NCBI GenBank assembly: GCA_921293015.1
Contig: OV121087.1
Location: 35,137,235-35,201,234, forward strand
From: Phorcus lineatus
Taxonomy: Eukaryota > Mollusca > Gastropoda > Trochida > Trochidae
DNA: 64,000 nucleotides
Direction: 5' to 3'
Below, piece after piece: positions 36,496 through 48,010 of the stretch. The position numbers and the translations under genes are program-made. Below the pieces are notes generated by a model. The model saw nothing but the letters and a program-made list of their open reading frames with translations. It did no database searches and was not told where the DNA came from. Each line of letters opens with the position of its first letter. The first letter of the stretch is position 1.

Positions 36496-36558
36496 ATGGC
36501 GCGGTTCGATGTTTGGTGTCGAGGTTTATTGTTCCTAGTCTACCTGCATTGTCCTCAG
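36496..36558 (+). CDS. candidate signal-peptide first exon of an unknown secreted or membrane protein
   Basis: An ATG at 36496 in a strong context (A at -3, G at +4) opens 21 codons reading MARFDVWCRG then LLFLVYLHCPQ, which has the basic-hydrophobic pattern of a signal peptide. The frame is followed immediately by CAG|GTGAAT, a plausible donor at 36559, in phase 0. Such short signal-peptide exons are common in animal genes for secreted proteins. I cannot find the partner exon in the window, and the open frame simply continues to a stop at 36672 if unspliced (68 aa from an upstream non-ATG start, 58 from this ATG). A chance hydrophobic frame is quite possible. Confidence 0.22.
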
Positions 36559-37160
36559 GTGAATGCAACAAATCGAATATTTGTCTGGCGTATGTCTAAC
36601 TCGATCTACAGGTACAATCAATGGAGCTGCCTGTGCGCCTCAACGATTTACGTGTCAAGTTTCACCTCGTGATTTGAGTTCTCACACTAACGATAAGCAT
36701 GTACTACTAAACCTAACTTGACGTCCCTTAACTGAAGTGAGTCTATGTATGGTTTTACCTATACTGGGCCAAAAATAAGTAGGGATAAACGAAAATTCTT
36801 AAATAATTAATAATGACGTATCTCTTAATGACCATCTGATAAACAAATGATCATGAAAATTACATTATTCATAACTTCAGTTCAGTATATTTAATCTGAT
36901 AAAAATATATGTTTCTCTATACATATATATTATAATAAATTGATAATCGGTTATGGGGTCGTCATATTTATTGACCCTGAAAATAAATTGTTAAAATATT
37001 GCTTAGATTATGGAACTACATAGAACTTTAAATTTAAAGAATGCAAAACATCACAGAAGGCACAAGAAACTTCAAGAAAAGTTTGTGGTGTTTAGTCGAA
37101 TCCGTATTTGAAGTTACCACGATCATTTATACAATCAACCGTACCTCACTGAGATAAAAG

Positions 37161-37430
37161 TTGCAAGGGATACTCAATAGATATCATACTTCTTGAAAAC
37201 ACAACATATCAAGGAAATTTAAACAGTTGAAAACTGGTTATTTTTCATATTCGCAAGGAATACTCAATAGATGTCATATTTCTTGAAAACACAACATATC
37301 AAGGAAATTTAAACAGTTGAAAACTGGTTACTTTTCATATTTGCAAGGAATACTCAATGGATGTCATATTTCTTGAAAACACACCATATCAAGGAAATTT
37401 AAACAGTTGAAAACTGGTTATTGCCCATAT
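37161..37430. repeat. three tandem 90-bp units
   Basis: Units start at 37161, 37251 and 37341, each exactly 90 bp, beginning TTGCAAGGAATACTCAAT (with small changes) and containing AAACAGTTGAAAACTGGTTA, itself partly palindromic. Identity between units is above 90 per cent by eye. No frame is maintained across them. Confidence 0.95.
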
Positions 37431-38418
37431 TTGATTAGGAGGGAAGTTCCTTAACTATAATCAAAATCTTGCGAGGTTGTATGCCGATGTTTCCGAATCA
37501 AAGAAGGTAGTTTCAGGACAACTACGATTATAAAATTTGAATCTTGATTTGAAATATTTAAATGTAAATTGTCTACCTTTATTGAATGATATTTGATTCG
37601 TAGTAGACAGTGACAATCAGTCACAGGTCATCCATTTTCGAAATAGAGCAAGGTGTTTTTTCTGTCTTTTCGCTTTCTTAGTGAGTTTGAGTTTAACGTG
37701 CTTTCAACAATATTTCAGTTATTTAACACGTGGATGACAAGCAATGCAACCAAAAGAGAGTGGACAGATCAGGGAGAAAGGGATCGAAAGAATAAGGGAA
37801 AAGACGGAAAGAAAGGCATAGTGAGAGATAGAAAGTAGGTTTTGGAAGGACTCAAATTTGGTCAGGATTTCTACCCGTCGACCTGTCCAGCGTGGTTGCC
37901 CCTACCAGGAGCATGTTAGCTCCAACTGGCATAGCTCTCAGGGTCTCTGAAGCACTCAAACCACCACACCACGAAAAGGTAGTGAGTCCAGTGGTGGTCG
38001 CTTTCTTAGAGATGGACGAAACGGAGACGGATTCTAACATAGAGTAATATCACAAGGAAATCTGGTCTATCATCAATAATTTAAGTTTTTAAAAATTTGA
38101 TGCAGATTGGTATTATATGAACCGAAAAATTAGTTTAGCCTCCTTTTTGACATGTTTTCTTCAAAACAATATTTCAGAGACTGCAGGGGATCTTGTGAGC
38201 CTTAGAGTACTAGTATGGAGAAGTCTTTTACGACTGATCTTCAGCACAAGACAAACGATTTTGTGTTGAAACTGCCATGACGTTTCTCGAGATGATGTTG
38301 TCTTACTCTAAGGAGGCACAGAGGCAGGGCTTCGCCCATCAGGAGCCCCTTTGACATATTTTAAAACGGTTTCTATGACTACAAGAGATTCTTGACTGAC
38401 ATTGTGTCCAATGATTCA

Positions 38419-38609
38419 AAATCTACATCTCTGCCAGGTAAAGAGTGGGGATCTTGCACGGACCACGATGACGTTTCCTAAGACGGCGAGTTTTACTTAA
38501 CTACAACCATTCACTTAAAGATTATTTGACTTTTAACTGAAGAAAATCGACATCGGTGCAAGGTAAACAGTGGGGATCTTGCACGGACCACGATGACGTT
38601 TCCTAAGAC
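38419..38609. repeat. two direct 66-bp repeats 125 bp apart
   Basis: The shared core GTGGGGATCTTGCACGGACC continues as ACGATGACGTTTCCTAAGAC at 38445 and 38570. A weaker relative (GGGGATCTTGTGAGCC, then CATGACGTTTCTCGAGA) lies at about 38187-38292, so the pair may be the remnant of a longer array with a unit near 125-130 bp. Confidence 0.8.
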
Positions 38610-38706
38610 TTCCTTAAAGACGCCTATTCACTATTAGATAAATATCACAGGCACCAGACTCTGAATTTACAATATCATGTTAGTATATGCACATGTAGCT
38701 ATATGA

Positions 38707-38860
38707 CATAAACAAGGTCTGACACTAGTGACAGAGTCGTGTCTGCAATTGGACCGGAAATAGTTTCCTGGCTCGGTTACCCTCTGTAAACTTCGTAGAC
38801 AGATCCCAGTTCTCATTTCCGGTCCTATTGCAGACACGACTCTGTCAGACCTTGTTTATG
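38707..38860. repeat. 154-bp hairpin (inverted repeat) element
   Basis: The left arm (38707-38761) contains CATAAACAAGGTCTGAC and ACAGAGTCGTGTCTGCA and the right arm (38814-38860) is its reverse complement, apart from a 7-bp ACTAGTG insertion in the left arm and one or two mismatches. About 50 bp separates the arms. It has the form of a very small fold-back transposon; an expressed copy would fold into a long stem. Confidence 0.75.
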
Positions 38861-38869
38861 TTATAGATG

Positions 38870-41800
38870 ATAATGGCACGGCGGTTCAGTCGAAACTGAA
38901 GGCTCTGTACGCTTATCATAAGAAGTAAAATTACACATAATAAATCTGTTATGTTTAGCATCATCACTGCTTGTTTATGCCACACTTATTGATGTTTGAT
39001 ACACAGATACCCGAGCAAGTGTGTCAATTGAATTTTACGAATTTAAAGTAGTCGTATTACACCTTTTTTAGTGTAATAATGCCTTCATTACCCATTGTAT
39101 TCGTTTGGAATCGCTTGAGAAAGCCACTTACCTTGCCCATAAGATTTCTCTATCGAAGACCTGACATGATGTGACCTTATGGACATTGTGTATGAGCTTT
39201 GACAAAGAGCTGGAAGGCTAGATGTTAGGTGAAAGTGATATATGCACATGTGTACATATGGAATACTATGCACAGGTTATGTTTCACTATATTGCTAATA
39301 ATCAGAGATATGTTTACGCTAAAGTAAACCTTTATTGTAGAAGGATTGCATCGTCGAATCTTTAAAGAAATAGTGAACCCTAATAGAAGAAGCAAATTTA
39401 GTGTGATACTTTCTCTGTTTACTCAGGAAAAGCATCCCGAGCAGGATCGTCAAGTTATGGAAGCATGAAGGAAAGGGTCCGCGGAGTTGAGTCTGTGGAT
39501 ATATCACCACGTGGATTCGAATCATGTGATCGTCAGAAAATGCGTTCACTGGTTTAAAGAAAATACAGTTGCTACTCAAATGAAACCGAAACAATAGGAA
39601 ATTGTCTCTGAATGTCTACAGTTTAAAATTTCAGTATTGATAAGCATGATGTTGCTAATTGGCTTATAAAAATCCAAGTACCATACGACTATAAAAGTAA
39701 TATTTCGAATTTAATCAAGAATTGACATTTTGGCATTTACTCAAAGAAATAACACTGGATTCGTTAACCTTTCAAACAGTTTTTCGAACAGACGAGAAAA
39801 AGCCAACTAAGTTGTCTAATTTAATCAATCCAGAATTAAACGGGGTCAATTTTGTTTCACTGGACTGGGCTCCGACCTCCGCTTACAATAGCTTTTCAAC
39901 TCAATAACGCTGCGACAACGAGAGACATCAAGACAAGCGCAAGGAACGCAGGGGCCCTCTTAGTTTCATCATGGACGCCGGCTGATTAACTCATAACGGT
40001 TTCGCTGACATTTTGAGATGCACAAACAGATATGAATGAAGATGATGTTAGGACAATGATAATTCACGGATGACTGATTCGACCTTCCATTCCTTATCTT
40101 GACCTTTCGCTGTTTTGGCCTCAGTCAGGAAGAAACGAAGGGCTGATCGATACATACTTCAGCATTATGGTGACCTTTTCACGCCTGGACCCAAGGGAAT
40201 CAATCCGAGACGACCTATTTCCTACATGGGGGGTCACGTTTAGCATGTTTGCTTTCCGATTTCGACGATTTAAAATTGTCAAGGGGAATGAAGATGTTCT
40301 GAAATCTGACAGATCCCGGTATTCACATCTTGAAAGAATGTCGTCTGCTTTTGAGTGTCGTCTGCTTAAGAAGTCGTGTGCTGAATGAGCATCTTCGGAC
40401 GGCGTTGCTGAATTGCGCCCAATCCTCCTCGACTAATTAATGGCAAGCAAAGCCCATCTTTATTAGCGCATTCGCTCGGGTGAAAGAAGCATTAAGGCTC
40501 GTTTGGCGTCAGTCTTCAGTCCACGCCAACGCTCTTCAGCTCGATTAGGGCTGGGGGAATTATGGATCATGTATCGGGAGTTCAGTTACTAGATTCAGTT
40601 AAAAAACCCTTTATATTGCTAAACAAAATGTAAAAGATTAAAAAATATAGGTATTCTTAGCTTTATTGAACCAAACTTTATATTGCACGAAACTAACACA
40701 TTAATTATTATATTGAAAATGGAGACTACTCAGTTTCGATGCATAGACAACTCCTTTATTTTCTAAAGGCAATGTTTCGAGATAGATTCTAACTTGGTTC
40801 TCAACTAAATGATACATGACAAGAATTGGGTGAGGTACTTCGTTACATAATATTCTTCGTACTTCATCGCTTCGATTTCCAGATTTTATCAAACTTGAAA
40901 TTACGATATAGGAACTTTCAATTGTGAATACTTGTAAAATTAAATACCACCAAACCATCCGGTTATATTATATTGTTTTGTCATAATCCAATGAAATGTA
41001 ATATTTCACGGAATAAAAGAATTGAACTGTATCTTTACACAGGACAATGTGATTTTGACCTTTTACTCTTTGAGCGAAAAAAAAAGGAAAAGGGAAAATC
41101 TCTGCGCTTATGCTTGAAAACATTAAAGCGGGTATTTTTATTTCATGACTGAGCAACTCTAAATTCAAAATGTGTTTGTTAAATACGATCGTATCACAGA
41201 TTTCTGATGTTAAAACTTTTCTTGATCCTTTGATTAGAGACGTATTACTATAGGCAGTGCTTTTTCTGGATCATATGGAAAATGCCCGATAACTCAGCAC
41301 TGAAGATGATAATTTTGATAACTTCATTAAAAACTTAATTAAAAAATTATTCTATTCATCTATATTTTCAATATTCAACGTTATATATGAAAGTCTCAAA
41401 ACATGCATGTAACCTGCACTAACTGTCAAACTAAAAAAGCCAAGTTGCAGGCGGATTGGGACGTGTGACCGTTCGTGTTTTTCTTGCATCGCCACTAAGC
41501 CTCGCATAGGCGTTTTATTTGTTGACTAAAGCTGACGAGCTAAAGTAGGCAGCCCATGCTCCTTTCGTCAGCTTCAGTGAAGATTCGAAGACGCTTGGGC
41601 GGCAATCTCATTTTGCCTGGATGATATTTAATTGAAAGGCAACAAGATTTATAGGATAAATCAATCATTAATGCATGGTCATGTATTGTAAATACAGCTC
41701 AAGGGAGATACAATGAGAAATGCGCATGCGCGGGAAACTGTCGTCAGTGCGGGGCTGTTCATGAGCAGACGATATCCGCTGTCGTAACTCTTTCAATCTG

Positions 41801-44800
41801 CACCCGTTCCGTTTTGCTATTGTTAGATTGGACCCGTTTCATCACGCGAAGAGAAATGTCCCGACTTGGTTACACTTCCTTACGGGTTTCTTTATTCAAG
41901 CCTCCTTTGAACAGTTGAGAAGACGAGCCGTAACAATTGAAGCGTAACGCATCGATGGACCAATGTCCTCGGAATCACGTTAAATTGCCAGATGTCACAC
42001 TGTAATCAACAAATCATTAGATGCATTATTTATAAAGTTGATGAGCAAAAACTATAACACTTTCAAATTTGAAAGGAAATCTGAAACGAAGTTTCATTTT
42101 CAAACGAAACATGACAAGCTGTTAGAGCCTGGTTCATTCATTTAAAGGAAATTTTATTCAGATAAGAGCATAAGCACTATACCAAATTGTAAAAAACTTT
42201 CAGAAAATAGATGGCAAGGTAGATGGTTTATGCTTTAGATATTCAGATTTATACGGTCAATATGAAACGGTGTGATTAGCCCTACTTACAGTAGCAACTA
42301 TTCAGTCGTTGCAGTGAGACAACAAAAAATCATACGAAAGTTATAAACATTCTTTTAGTTTCATTAACTCATATCAATGATTAACATTTTAAAAGTTGGT
42401 AGGATAAAGAAAGGTGAAAGTGTGAAAGCAAACTTCAATGCAACCATGAATTAACCTCTCCGTCTTCTATCATATCTATTGATATTCACATTGTTCTAAT
42501 ATGTGAGTCTATTGGCCCTTACATCGCAAAGTCCTCTCGGAAGCTTAACGAATTTACGGTCCCCATAGCTTACATTTGTGGAAACGAAATTTAAGGGGAC
42601 ATTCCCTTTTATACAAATATGTTATCAGTACATGATTGTAACATAACTCAGTTGAAACATGGTACTGAGGATTGGTTGATTTAGATTTTACAAAATAAAT
42701 GAAAGCGCACACTCGGTAAAATAAAACATGAATGAGAAGTGAAGTCATTCATCGGCGCTTAGAGCGTGAAAAGCCTCGCTACGGCATTACAAGGCATTGT
42801 TCATTAGTCTTATCATAAATCATTTGTTAATTTTTGGATATCATATCCATACACATAGTTTATTTTTTTTATAAAGTTGCGAATTTAGTAAAATGTGGAT
42901 TGTAGTTGTTGCTCCTTTGCCCGTTGTACATTCTTATATAACGTCGGATTTCAACAGGCGCTGCAATCTTCATCCTTTGTTGCAAAATACACTTAAAAAT
43001 ATCCAATGCTTTGCGAACAGTTAAGACTTTAGATGGTATTAGTAAAGCCGCCTGAATATATGGTCGCCTCAACGTGGCAGTCCCTAACTTTGAGACCGTA
43101 ATAATTAAAGGGTCGTCTTTGTTCTAAATTGATATCTTTCAGTTTATCTATATTACATGAATTTGGGTTTATTAAGAATTCAAGATAAACCATTCAGTAT
43201 CAAATCCTTTGAAACGACTAAATGTTAGTCTAGAAGTCTTTTGAACAAGTAGTTTTCGCAAGAGAAAGGCTGAAAATGCACATCTTAAGCGTAAGCGATG
43301 AGTTCCCACGTTGATTTACGCACCTTGACAGATTGTCTCGCCTCGGTAAGCCCGTGAAGTTATACAGAACCCCACCCTAACATCCACCGTCTCGTCTATC
43401 CGATCCTGACCCCCTCCCTGCTTGCCCCCCTCATTACATTTGTCAGACACGCAAGGGCTTGACCCACGGGCCGACCCTAGATTCTCTCATAGTCGCCTGA
43501 AAAAACTTCAATAATTATCTATAGTTTTCGATTAAAATCACGTTGATCATCCTTAAAGAATTGCAAGTATTTCATTTATATGTTTTTGTTTTACAATTTT
43601 GTGCATCGAAACTGGACAAAGATTTCGAGAGAGCCTGATATAACATAAACACTACACCATAAGGATTGTCCTGTACAATGCACTCAAGGGGACTTTATAC
43701 AGTCTAACTTTCTGTTACATAAATCCAAATATCTGTTATGAATAAAGATAACAATAATAAATGGAATATTTTTCAATTAGCTTTTAAATCAAAGAAGAAT
43801 ATGTCATGCTTAAAAGTTCTATGTCTACCTAATAGAAATGAAGTTGGTAATTTATTTTCTTTACCTAACATCGATCAGGATATCAAACCCTCAAACAAAT
43901 GTTATATTCCTCTTCCTAAACTACAAGACTGGTACCAGTCTTGAGCGAGCCTCGACGGTGTTTATTTGATAGGGGTGAGATCTCATTCAATGACTGGGTT
44001 TCTGCTTGCAAACAGCGTAACATCAAGCCATCAGAGCCGCTTGTGCCATAACTCGTAATCACCAGTTAACCTGTGTGTGTTGCCGTCATATATACCATCT
44101 CTGTATCTTTGTTCCAGCTCAGAGCGGGGTTTCACTGTCTAGACTTTACCACAAGTTCCTAAACTATTTCTTCGTTCTATTGCGTGCAAAAACATTATAT
44201 TTACGATACCATTCAAATATTTAATTTCAATGACGTTCATCGTTAAACATCAACTATTCACTTCCACGAACATAAAAGATCTTAAAAGCCTTTCTCAATG
44301 ACTATATTTTTTATTTTATTTAATGTATTTAAAACATAAATCGATATCTCATCATAAAGCCGCTATCTGCAAATCATGTGTTATACATACGTAGCTCGTA
44401 AACTGGCTTTGGCAGTTTCTTGCGAATGAAAAGTTAAAATTTGAGTTGCATTGACTTCCATTTTAAAAAAATATCTGTTTGTTTTTAATATATCAAAAGC
44501 CGAGCATGGAATTTTCTATGACTTTTAACATAAGACTCCGTCATGACCTCCTATATCTCCTCTTTTCTTACTCCAAAACCAGACACGTTTCCAGATTTCC
44601 AAGTCTAAAACGTAAACTCTACCACTGTCATCATCTGTATGTCCATGAAGCGAAGGAAGTATATACCCCAAAATTAAAGAAAGAATGATTCCCCTGTTAC
44701 GGTTGACATATCATATTGTGTAATGAAAAATGAAAATATCACTATGCCATGAAATGCTAGTTATTGCATTTTGATATCGCGGTCAAATCACATTATTATT

Positions 44801-45840
44801 CTAGACAAAAGTTGTTTTATAGGGACACCTTAAACATTGGTGTCTTCGTACTGTATTGCAATTGTTTTGCATCATTGACTTTATATTTCTTGTCAGACAA
44901 CGAAAACATAGCTTCTGCTGGTTGAAAGACAATGATTGGTCAATTACAATTCAGTAGGACAAATTCTTCAAATGATGGAACACAGGAAAATATTTTTCGT
45001 ACAAAAATTTAAAACTTTAACAAATTGCATCAAACCTGTTATAGATCAACAGTAGAGATTTACTGTTGATAATGTTGATATCCTTATTCTAAGCTCTGAT
45101 ATGTAATATATCAAAGGCTACAGCTATGGTAAGGGCCTACGGTCAACAACCTATGATTAAAAATCTAAACCTTATAGAGTCTTTTGGTAAGATATTTAAA
45201 AAAACTTCATAACATTCACATTTTTATCTTCTTATTTACCATTTTCATTCTCTTACCTCACAATCATCTATTGTAAATATTGAGGGAGACTTCCTGAGGG
45301 AAAGCGGAATTGTATCAAAGATCATGATTTGTGACACAGTTATAGAGAGAAACTTAAAATGACTTGTAACATACTTTTATGCGCGTGTAAATGAGACACT
45401 CCGTGATTTTCATGGTGATTGTTTTTGGCTTTAATACGTGTCAAACGTATGATATTCATTCAAAATTCTAAAAGTATCTCATATATTTATTTCCCAAATG
45501 CCAAATATACGACATCTAATATTTTTTTATGGAAATCGAATAACACCAATGTGTATGCGCCGAACCCGAAATCACACGGTCCTTAACGTGGACAGTATAG
45601 TGTTGATACCTTGAAAACACTATCAATTTGAACTTTACATGTACCCTCTTCCTGTCCCAGGTAAGTTTATGAAATCACGTTTGACTTATTGCCCGTTTTT
45701 AATTTTTAATGAAAATTGCAACTTTAAACCTTCAAATTGACCGATAAGCTTTTACCTGAAAACTTTCAGCAGCTGCTTGTACTTCTCCATCAGGTGAATG
45801 CATTCATAGACTTAGTGTGTATCTCCAAAGACTCTTGAAG
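38870..45840. other. intergenic DNA, no gene seen
   Basis: No coding region or RNA gene is supported over these 7 kb. The block at about 40380-40560 is compositionally distinct (complex, with CTAATTAATGG homeodomain-type and GC-rich motifs) and is noted as a possible regulatory element. The rest is ordinary AT-rich DNA. Confidence 0.45.
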
Positions 45841-45865
45841 CTTTATGCTTGAAGGCAAACACAGA

Positions 45866-46600
45866 AACGTTGCCTTCATTCTTGACAATCACCTTATTGA
45901 TAACGATATAATTTACAACGAAACGTTGCATTCATTTTAGGTTTTCATTTCTTTCTTGGTAACGATATATGAAGCAAGACATTCTTGGCATATTCTTGAC
46001 AATGATGCATTTACAGCGAAACGTTGAGTTCATTCTTGGCAATCACATGTTTGACAACGATGCATTTACAGCGAAACGTTACATTCATTCTTGACAATCA
46101 CATGTTTGACAACGATGCCTTTACAGCGAAACGTTGCATTAATTCTCGACAATCACACTTTTGACAACAACGCATTTACAAGGAAACGTTGCATTCATTC
46201 TTGACAATCACAGTTTTGACAGCAATGCATTTACAACGAAACGTTGCATTAATTCTTGACAATCACATGCTTGACAACAATGCATTTACAACGAAACGTT
46301 GCATTAATTCTTGACAATCACATGCTTGACAACAATGCATTTACAAGGAAACGTTGCATTCATTCTTGACAATCACATTCTTGAGAAAGATGCATTTACA
46401 GAAAAACGTTGCATTCATTCTTGACAATCACATGTTTGACAACAAGGCATTTACAAGGAAACGTTGCATTCATTCTTGACAATCACAGTTTTGACAACGA
46501 TGCATTTACAGCAAAACGTTGCATTCATTCTTGACAATCACATGTTTGACAACGATGCCTTTCCAGCGAAACGTTGCATTCATTCTTGACATTCTTGCAC
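45866..46600. repeat. 55-bp minisatellite, about 13 units
   Basis: The unit contains AAACGTTGCATTCATTCTTG, then ACAATCACATG, TTTGACAACGATGC and ATTTACAGCG. Starts at 46071, 46126 and 46181 are exactly 55 bp apart. Left-end units (45866-46020) are shorter and diverged, and traces continue to about 46900. Confidence 0.92.
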
Positions 46601-46949
46601 TTCCTTGATAATAGGAGAATCTACTTCGAGACGTCATATTTGTTTTTGGCTGTGCCTATGTTAATAACATTGAATCAACAATGACAACAGTGAATCGTCG
46701 CATTCTTTATTGACTTCTAATCCATTGACAATCGTAACATCTTTAGCATAACGTCGCATGTAATGTCGACAACCACGTTTTCGATAGCGGTCGCCTCTAT
46801 TACAAAATGGCATAATCATACTTGACAACTTCCTTGAAAACGGTATCTTCTACAGAAAAAGGTTGCATTCATTTTAACCATTACTTCCCTGATAAAGTTA
46901 TGGTTTACAACGTTGTTGATTATCACTTTGTTGATGAATACAGCATTCA

Positions 46950-47960
46950 TTACCGCCAGGAACATGATAACCACGTATCTTATTCTCTACCTTCTGTGTC
47001 ATTATTGACACAAACTGTTTAAAAACCATAACGAATTGAAACGATAATTTTTGCCATTCACTTTTTTAATCTTGTAAATTTGAAAAATGCAACATCAGCA
47101 GTGTGAGAACACGGTAAGTCTGAGTTAATACCATACTCTTCCGTCATAGTGCACCTACATATCCTCATTCTTACCGCTTGGAACCCGAACGATTACTAAC
47201 ACCAATTCACTTTTTATTGCAAACCAGAAAGGGCAATTCTCGCATCGCAAGGTGAGAGGTCAGGGCATACCTCCCGTCTGACTGTATTGATATGAGTCAC
47301 ACCAACCTACTTGTTTGTAGCCGACCTGTTAGGTAATACCGGTGATGAACGATGCCGAGATAACTTCCCCAAATACAATGCCATTATGCAAATGAGCTCC
47401 AAGAGTGTATAAGGTGGGAACATTCTGGATTATTTGATCCTGAACGGCAGTGACATAATCAGAACAGACGATTAGTCAAACAGGCGCTCTCAAACATAGC
47501 GTGGTGAAGCGTCTACTTCTCTCATTAGCGGCAGGTCAAACGGTAACGTTATCTGTGACTTGTCTCCCCTTTACATTACTCACGTGACCTCACATACCTT
47601 TTCGGGACCGTCTGGTGCTCAGACATTATGGTGGTCCGGCCGTCAGAACCAGCAGCCATGTTGAATCACCGGCAATTTAGCTCGAGTAATTTGCCGTTTA
47701 TCTGAAAAGCATCTGGTATGTCATTAAAGTATTTCAAAAACATCTACAACTATCTATGAGACCATATTGACTTAGGTTTGGTTTTAAGACCAACAGAGAA
47801 ATTAAGAATATGACACGAATTGTTCAAAGGCGTGGAAGAATTCTATGTACATTGAACTAAAATGATTTAATATGCGCAAACATCTTCTACAAGAATATCG
47901 CTTTTATAGTTCTTAAAAAATCTGGAAAACTTTGAATGTCTTCCAAATGCATTTTTCGTG

Positions 47961-48010
<50 letters not shown>

